64,000 bases of DNA from Vibrio sp. Of7-15 (lineage in GTDB: Bacteria; Pseudomonadota; Gammaproteobacteria; Enterobacterales; Vibrionaceae), in assembly GCF_022347565.1 (NCBI RefSeq), contig NZ_JAKRGH010000002.1, forward strand, positions 124,001 through 188,000, given 5' to 3'. Below are positions 58,909 to 64,000 of this stretch, one piece after another. The first letter of the stretch is position 1, and each line of letters starts with the position of its first letter. The notes beneath the pieces are model-generated. The model was not told the origin of the DNA, did no database searches, and saw only the letters and a program-made list of their open reading frames with translations. Position numbers and translations under genes: made by a program.

Positions 58909-60204
58909 TTATCTTTTATTCAAAGCTTTAAGTTGTAAACGAGTCAGTAGGTTGGGTGTGCTTTCTAGTTGTTCTTCCCACAGTGTTTTTAATGTTTCAA
59001 GTTCTTCATTTAACCCCATGGTTCGGTAAACCCGGCAGACTAAAAAGGCACTTTCTATATCTTTAATGTACTCATTACTCATGTCTGAGATGGTACGGTT
59101 TGCATCACCATAGCGGTTAAACTTTAAGTACCACAAACTGGTGAGGGCGCGTTGTGCTCCTAAGCTTGGAATGCCTTTAATGCGGCCACGGACCTTAGCA
59201 CTGATGCGTTGCCATGAGCTGTCTGCACGCCATTCTTCTAAGCGTTCTTCATCCGCTAAATTTAGATCTCCCCATACCGCTAAGGCTCGTTTTCCACCGC
59301 CATCCCAAATCGAGTTTGGTAACTGAGAAGCTGATTTTACTAGTAGATCGTAAGCATCATAATTAGAGCCGCTGGCTAAATAACACCAAATTAATAACTG
59401 ATAGCGTTTGTTGCTGAACTCACTTAAATCAATGCATTTTTTCCACATGCGTATGGCGGTGTTTAAATCGTCGTTGTAAATACACAGCTCAGCTTTAATG
59501 TCGTAGAGCCGTAAATTGTTCTCATTTTTCTTTAATAAAATATCAGTGGCAGATAGAGCCTCTGAATATTTTTCTTGTAGTATGTCGAGCTCGATGAGTT
59601 TTATACGGGCTTCGAGGTGCTCATGTACCGACAATAAACCGTTTAGAACGGATTTGGCTTCATTGTAGCGTTTCACCAAAATTAACCGGCTGCCTAGCTT
59701 GGTCATGCCTTCTTTTAAAAACTCCGCATTCGGCGCTTTGAAAAAGAGCGGTTTAACACCGGCTAATCCATTTTTTGTGTAGGCACTGATCATGCTGGTG
59801 GCAAAAAGCCGTTTTTTTAAATCTTGGGTGACTAGCCGTAAAATTTCTTCAGGTCGAATGGGTTTATTCATGAAGAAAGAAGGGGTGTAGTCGGCGTAGG
59901 CAAGGGCAATGGCTTCTGTTTCATTACCTGTAATGATGTAAACCAAGGTATTGTCGTTGACGAGTTTAAGCTGCCAGAGTTGCTCTAGCATTTGCAGGCC
60001 AGTACTTCCTTGGCCAAGGTTATGGTCGACAAATAGGACATCAAATCGTTGTTTTTTACAGGCACCAACGGCAGCGCCGGCAGTTGGACAACAAGTAATA
60101 TTATTGGTTGGAACGCCTAAACGGCTTAATGTAGCACGAATGGCATTTTGAATGACGCTGCTGTCATCAATAATGAGGTATAACGATTTTTTTATAATAT
60201 CCAT
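58909..60204 (-). CDS. Response regulator with TPR-like C-terminal region
   Basis: The 431-residue protein has a complete receiver domain (residues 5-135) with the acidic pair in IIDDSS, phospho-acceptor Asp60 in LFVDHNL, Thr in IITGN and Lys in NKPIRPEE. The C-terminal part (about 165-430) is helical with TPR-like repeats ('RYNEAKSVLNGLLSVHEHLE', 'KYSEALSATDILLKKNENNL'). It has no DNA-binding domain, so it acts by protein contact. The start at 60204 lacks a clear ribosome-binding site; an upstream ATG at 60249 is also possible. Confidence 0.85.
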   Translation of the reverse strand: MDIIKKSLYLIIDDSSVIQNAIRATLSRLGVPTNNITCCPTAGAAVGACKKQRFDVLFVDHNLGQGSTGLQMLEQLWQLKLVNDNTLVYIITGNETEAIALAYADYTPSFFMNKPIRPEEILRLVTQDLKKRLFATSMISAYTKNGLAGVKPLFFKAPNAEFLKEGMTKLGSRLILVKRYNEAKSVLNGLLSVHEHLEARIKLIELDILQEKYSEALSATDILLKKNENNLRLYDIKAELCIYNDDLNTAIRMWKKCIDLSEFSNKRYQLLIWCYLASGSNYDAYDLLVKSASQLPNSIWDGGGKRALAVWGDLNLADEERLEEWRADSSWQRISAKVRGRIKGIPSLGAQRALTSLWYLKFNRYGDANRTISDMSNEYIKDIESAFLVCRVYRTMGLNEELETLKTLWEEQLESTPNLLTRLQLKALNKR

Positions 60205-60308
60205 ATAAGGAAGTATGGCTCTAACTGTCAAAAAAATGAGTGGGAACATGCGCTAAGCAATACTTATACCGCAAATTAGCTCACGCAATTCAAAGAGAAA
60301 ATAACAAT

Positions 60309-60336
60309 AAAAAAGAGGCTAAGAATATAGCCTCTT
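60309..60336 (-). terminator. Terminator of the Na+/H+ antiporter gene
   Basis: AAGAGGCT (60313-60320) pairs with AGCCTCTT (60329-60336), followed on the minus strand by TTTT. Confidence 0.8.
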
Positions 60337-60362
60337 GAGAAGTATAGTTGAGTGACGCTAAC

Positions 60363-61685
60363 TTAAAGCGTCATTGCTGCAATCCAACCAAAGATAATCA
60401 GTGGTAGGTTGTAGTGTAAGAAAGTAGGAACAACGGTTTCCCAAATGTGCTCGTGTTGACCATCCGCATTAAGGCCAGATGTTGGGCCCAATGTTGAATC
60501 AGACGCTGGGGAGCCTGCATCACCCAGTGCCGCAGCAGTGCCAACCAGAGCGATGGTTGCCATTGGTGAGAAACCAAATGCGATAGAAAGTGGCACGTAA
60601 ATAGTTGCAATAATTGGTATTGTTGAGAATGATGAGCCGATACCCATGGTAACCAGTAAGCCCACAACCAGCATTAATAAAGCAGCCAGCGGTTTGTTGT
60701 CACCAATTGAAGAAGAAAGTGAAGACACTAAGGTTTCTACGCCGCCAGTGGCTTTCATTACTGCTGCAAAACCGGCCGCCGAGATCATGATAAAGCCGAT
60801 CATTGCCATCATGTGAACACCGCGAGAGAAAACATCTTGTGTCTCTTTCCATGCGATAACGCCACCAAATGTGAATACCATAAAGCCGATAAGCGCACCA
60901 ATGATCATCGAACCTGTTGCAAGTTGAACACCTAAAGCGGCAACAATCGCAATACCGGAAACGGCAATATGGCGCATGTTCACTTCTTTGTGCTCTGGTG
61001 CAATTTCTTGCAGTTTTTCTTCTGAGTAATCACGAGGCTTACGGTAGCTAATAAAAATCGCAATCATTAAGCCTGAAATCATACCCAGTGCAGGCAGTAG
61101 CATCGCCATTGGAACTTGGCTTGCAACCACATCTAGGCCGTTATCGTGTAAGTTCTTTAATAAGATGTTGTTTAGGAAGATCCCACCAAAACCAACCGGA
61201 AGCACCATGTAAGGGGTGATCAAACCAAAAGTAAGTACACAGGCGACTAAGCGACGATCTAAGCGTAATTTTGCAAATACACTCAGTAGCGGTGGAATAA
61301 GAATAGGAATAAAGGCGATATGAACCGGTATTACATTTTGGGAGGAAATAGTAATAAGTAAAATAACCGTTAGGACAAGGTATTTAAAACCAACAGCCGC
61401 CGTCGTATTTGGTGCGCCATTAATGCGTTTAATAACAGATTGTGCCAGTAAATCGGTGATCCCTGAACGAGAGATAGCGACCGCAAAAGTACCCAGCATG
61501 GCATAGCTAAGAGCGATCGTTGCCCCACCACCTAGACCGCCTTCAAACGCTGATACGGTTTCCGTTAAAGACATGCCACCAAGCAAGCCACCAATCATGG
61601 CACTTAAGGTCAGCGCAACCACCACATTGACTCTCATTAGAGCCAAAACCAGCATAACGCAGACTGAAATAATTATTGGGTTCAT
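60363..61685 (-). CDS. Na+/H+ antiporter family protein (COG2056/YuiF-like)
   Basis: The 440-residue protein has about eleven membrane helices and resembles the COG2056 group of the ion-transporter superfamily. Characteristic segments include '[20 protein letters not shown]', '[20 protein letters not shown]' and '[20 protein letters not shown]'. The substrate is not proved: Na+/H+ exchange is the usual name, amino-acid transport has also been suggested in the family. It is a single gene with its own terminator. Confidence 0.83.
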   Translation of the reverse strand: MNPIIISVCVMLVLALMRVNVVVALTLSAMIGGLLGGMSLTETVSAFEGGLGGGATIALSYAMLGTFAVAISRSGITDLLAQSVIKRINGAPNTTAAVGFKYLVLTVILLITISSQNVIPVHIAFIPILIPPLLSVFAKLRLDRRLVACVLTFGLITPYMVLPVGFGGIFLNNILLKNLHDNGLDVVASQVPMAMLLPALGMISGLMIAIFISYRKPRDYSEEKLQEIAPEHKEVNMRHIAVSGIAIVAALGVQLATGSMIIGALIGFMVFTFGGVIAWKETQDVFSRGVHMMAMIGFIMISAAGFAAVMKATGGVETLVSSLSSSIGDNKPLAALLMLVVGLLVTMGIGSSFSTIPIIATIYVPLSIAFGFSPMATIALVGTAAALGDAGSPASDSTLGPTSGLNADGQHEHIWETVVPTFLHYNLPLIIFGWIAAMTL

Positions 61686-62033
61686 AAAAGTATCGTTTCC
61701 TCCGTTGTGTACATACTTTTTATCTTTATTATCATTTTTATGATTTGAATCTCAGTTTGCTGATATTTTGTGCCGTGTCGAGTGTTTTTTTACACTAACG
61801 CATCAAAAAGTACACTTTTGCAGATTTTTTACTATTTTTATAAGCACTTGGTGTAATAGAGCTACTTTAATAGTGCTTTAACATAGGTTTTTTGTCTAAC
61901 GTTAACGTGAATTTTTGTATATACATTTAAGGACGGGATATAAAAGGAAAATCTTGGCAAGAAAAGGTATTTTCATACGGATGTAAAAAAGCCCGCAACG
62001 GTAAGTAGCGGGCTCTGAATTACGAAGTATGGA
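61686..62033. other. Intergenic region between the antiporter and lipase genes
   Basis: About 350 bases. It carries the promoter of the antiporter gene (minus) and the lipase terminator (61985-62014). I see no other gene; a ten-codon TTG ORF behind AAAGGAAAATC near 61955 is too short to support. Confidence 0.55.
61985..62014 (-). terminator. Lipase gene terminator
   Basis: AGCCCGC (61990-61996) pairs with GCGGGCT (62008-62014); the minus strand continues with TTTTTT. Confidence 0.85.
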
Positions 62034-64000
62034 TTAATTAGGAAGACGAATCACATTGTTTGTATTGTCAACAGTGAGTGCTTTTCCATCCCCATTTAGT
62101 AGCGATGAAATTTCATTGTGCATTTCAGTTGATACATTGCTATTAGCAGATGGATCAATCAGAGAATTATGTCCACCGGCATTAAATAAGACCGCATTTT
62201 TGATCATATTGGCCGATGCCTGCGTGCTGTTAACGGGTGTTAGACCCAGTAAACCAACCAGTGGATACGTACCCGCGAAAGCAGAGTATGGCTTCATTAC
62301 TGGAATGCCAGGTGCAACAAGATCACCAAACGTTAGCTGGTTTGGTATGGTTTGATCGTTATCCACTTGGTTCAAGTACACCGCCGTGTTACTACTTACT
62401 TGTGCCGCATGGCTGATAGGGTCAACAGCATCTAACACCGTTTGAGCTGCGTAAGCAAACTGTGTAAAGCTAGAATACAAACCAGATAACGTTGCCGCAT
62501 CGTTATTATTGATAAGTCCTTGCTCATAACCCGCATAACAGGTTTCAAGGTTAACTCCTTGTGCGTCACAACCTTGTTTAAAGGTTGAGCTTGTTGCTGC
62601 AACTAAGTTACCTTTTACAAAATTACCAAAGCTACCCGAGTTTAATAGTAGGTACGGGATGCTTCCCCCTGGGCTTGCTAGGGCTACACGATTAATATCA
62701 AAAATCAGTGCATCAGCTGTTGGATCAACAGAGCGGTTAGCCACGTTAGCCACAGCAGTACCTGTGATTGCACCCAACGAGTGCCCTGTTAGAGCTACGC
62801 CTGAAGTAGGACTTAAGCGACCAAGAACTCCTAAGCCATCAATAGTTGCTTGATCGCCTGAGGCAATGGCAGGGGCAAGAGCCGCAAAGACACGACCAAT
62901 ACTTGCTCGTAGGTTGATAATATCAATGATGCTTTGACGAAGGTTGTCTCGGCCAACGGTCAGCGCTTGCAGGTTAAGGTAAATTTCAGGGTTCGTTCCT
63001 GCCGTCATTTTATTGCCATTAGGTAACGTTAACCCTCGTTCACCATGTAATGGGTGATCAATGGCGAAAATAGCTTGGCAGTTTGAGCCGATAAGATTAT
63101 CTGCTAACGTGTTGGCTGTTAGATGCTCTTTTTGGCCTGTAATACCATGTGAAAAAATAGAGACTTTGTTTATAGCTGTGGTATTACACCCTGTGCCTGG
63201 AAGAACCAATGTGAAAGGCACGGCTTCAACCGACTTTAACTTTGGTACTGGGCTATAACGAGTAATTAATCGTTCAGGATCTAATTGGCTACCATTAGCA
63301 AGAGTGAGTGTTTGACCGGTTAGTGCAGTAAGTACTTTCTTTTGAGTGGCAAGATCACTACTCACTTTACTTAAATCTTCGGTGGTAATACCCAGTGTGT
63401 TAAGTTGTGACAATAAACCTGCTTTATCCGCAGCAGTGCCATTTTCTAATGCGTACTTAATCTTAGCTAGGCTTGGCATGCCGCTTTGCCAAGGAGTCGA
63501 TCCAAAGGTCGTTAAACTCGTTTCTAAGTAATACGGTAGATGAACATTACCTTTGTAAATAAGGTTATTAGCGGTTGTTGTTCCAGCTTGAGCGATATCT
63601 GTGAAGGTGAATGCTTTATTCAAATCATCTGACGTGACGCTATCGCTAACCGCCGTTCCTTTCCAAATGTTAGCAGCACCATTTTGAATGGCTAAAGCAC
63701 TGGCTGATTTTGCAGCGTACAAAACATCACCAGCAGACGCTGTGGTGTACCAGCTAGAGTAGATGATGTTGTCAGTGCTCGCTACTTGCTGGGTGGCAAG
63801 CATAATAGCTTCAACTTGGTGAGTAATTAGCTGAGCGGTTTTTAGAGTGCCTTGTTGCTCGTATTTTTTTGTTTTTAATGTCGCATACGTTTCAGACATA
63901 CCCAGTGGTACACCTTCACTGTCTTGTAAGGTGTCAGTTAGTGCAAAAATGTACTCGCTGTTTGGCTGGAATTTATTGCTAAGAGGTAAGACCGTAATGG
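62034..64000 (-). CDS. VolA/Pla-1/cef-type lipase, C-terminal part
   Basis: The frame is open from the stop at 62034 to the right-hand window edge, so the gene is truncated at its 5' end; the codons before the Met at 63899 read on without a stop. The 655 visible residues include the lipase nucleophile motif GHSLG in 'GVALTGHSLGAITG' and a preceding 'FSHGITGQKEHL' segment, as in the Pla-1/cef extracellular lipase family. VolA of V. cholerae is a surface lysophospholipase that releases fatty acids for import. A full-length protein of that family is longer. Confidence 0.85.
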   Translation of the reverse strand, partial: ITVLPLSNKFQPNSEYIFALTDTLQDSEGVPLGMSETYATLKTKKYEQQGTLKTAQLITHQVEAIMLATQQVASTDNIIYSSWYTTASAGDVLYAAKSASALAIQNGAANIWKGTAVSDSVTSDDLNKAFTFTDIAQAGTTTANNLIYKGNVHLPYYLETSLTTFGSTPWQSGMPSLAKIKYALENGTAADKAGLLSQLNTLGITTEDLSKVSSDLATQKKVLTALTGQTLTLANGSQLDPERLITRYSPVPKLKSVEAVPFTLVLPGTGCNTTAINKVSIFSHGITGQKEHLTANTLADNLIGSNCQAIFAIDHPLHGERGLTLPNGNKMTAGTNPEIYLNLQALTVGRDNLRQSIIDIINLRASIGRVFAALAPAIASGDQATIDGLGVLGRLSPTSGVALTGHSLGAITGTAVANVANRSVDPTADALIFDINRVALASPGGSIPYLLLNSGSFGNFVKGNLVAATSSTFKQGCDAQGVNLETCYAGYEQGLINNNDAATLSGLYSSFTQFAYAAQTVLDAVDPISHAAQVSSNTAVYLNQVDNDQTIPNQLTFGDLVAPGIPVMKPYSAFAGTYPLVGLLGLTPVNSTQASANMIKNAVLFNAGGHNSLIDPSANSNVSTEMHNEISSLLNGDGKALTVDNTNNVIRLPN

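Noticed and set aside
61940-61990. Ten-codon ORF after AAAGGAAAATC
   Set aside because: Too short, no conservation evidence, and overlaps the lipase terminator region.

Overview
The window is chromosomal core sequence from a marine gammaproteobacterium, most likely a member of the Vibrionaceae (Vibrio or a close relative). The evidence is the moderately AT-rich composition, a FadR with the roughly 40-residue insertion typical of Vibrio, a VC2046-type gene next to sodB and grxD, and a gene order that resembles the V. cholerae large chromosome from memory. I see no insertion sequence, prophage, CRISPR array or rRNA operon. There are two tRNA genes. The species cannot be named from this sequence alone.

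Layout. 1-6.2 kb: the end of a TetR-type regulator, a TM2 membrane protein, a Tim44-like protein, two cysteine-cluster (YkgJ/YcgN) proteins, dusC, an NAD(P)-binding protein, a YecA-type SEC-C protein and nudG. 6.2-9.8 kb: dsbB, nhaB and the divergent fadR. 9.9-14.7 kb: the yeaG-yeaH-ycgB stress operon. 15-20.6 kb: yfaZ, a VOC protein, yeaD, gapA, the divergent msrB, a DUF2989 lipoprotein and yeaC. 20.7-28.5 kb: ansA, sppA, fadH (with a clear FadR operator), ydjA and topB. 28.5-33.8 kb: an SDR, a probable 40-residue membrane protein behind a Fur-like box, an unrecognised gene, tRNA-Ser and tRNA-Pro, and yejM-yejL/yejK. 33.9-38.5 kb: a split phosphorelay (membrane Hpt protein plus hybrid kinase) and ygbA behind a perfect FNR box. 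38.6-44.3 kb: nhaC, asd, an orphan prepilin, a voltage-gated-type K+ channel and a MarC/YchE protein. 44.3-49.3 kb: adhE, a degenerate SDR and a VC2046-family protein. 49.4-55.1 kb: an RND efflux pair, sodB and grxD. 55.2-60.2 kb: a secreted LruC-domain protein with a lipoprotein, converging with an orphan response-regulator/PAS pair. 60.3-64 kb: a third Na+/H+ antiporter family and the C-terminal part of a VolA/Pla-1-type lipase.

How the genes fit together. Several themes recur. Fatty-acid use: fadR, its target fadH with a visible operator, and a lipase. Redox and anaerobic life: adhE and ygbA each follow an FNR-type box with a -10 element at class II spacing; dsbB, msrB, sodB and grxD are also present. 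Sodium ion cycling: NhaB, NhaC and a COG2056-type antiporter. Envelope homeostasis: yejM, sppA, yfaZ and the RND pump. The least explained parts are the two signalling clusters (33.9-38.1 kb and 57.4-60.2 kb), the LruC/lipoprotein pair, the pseudo-SDR next to adhE, and the small membrane ORF with the Fur-like box. I found no clearly new defence or mobile system.
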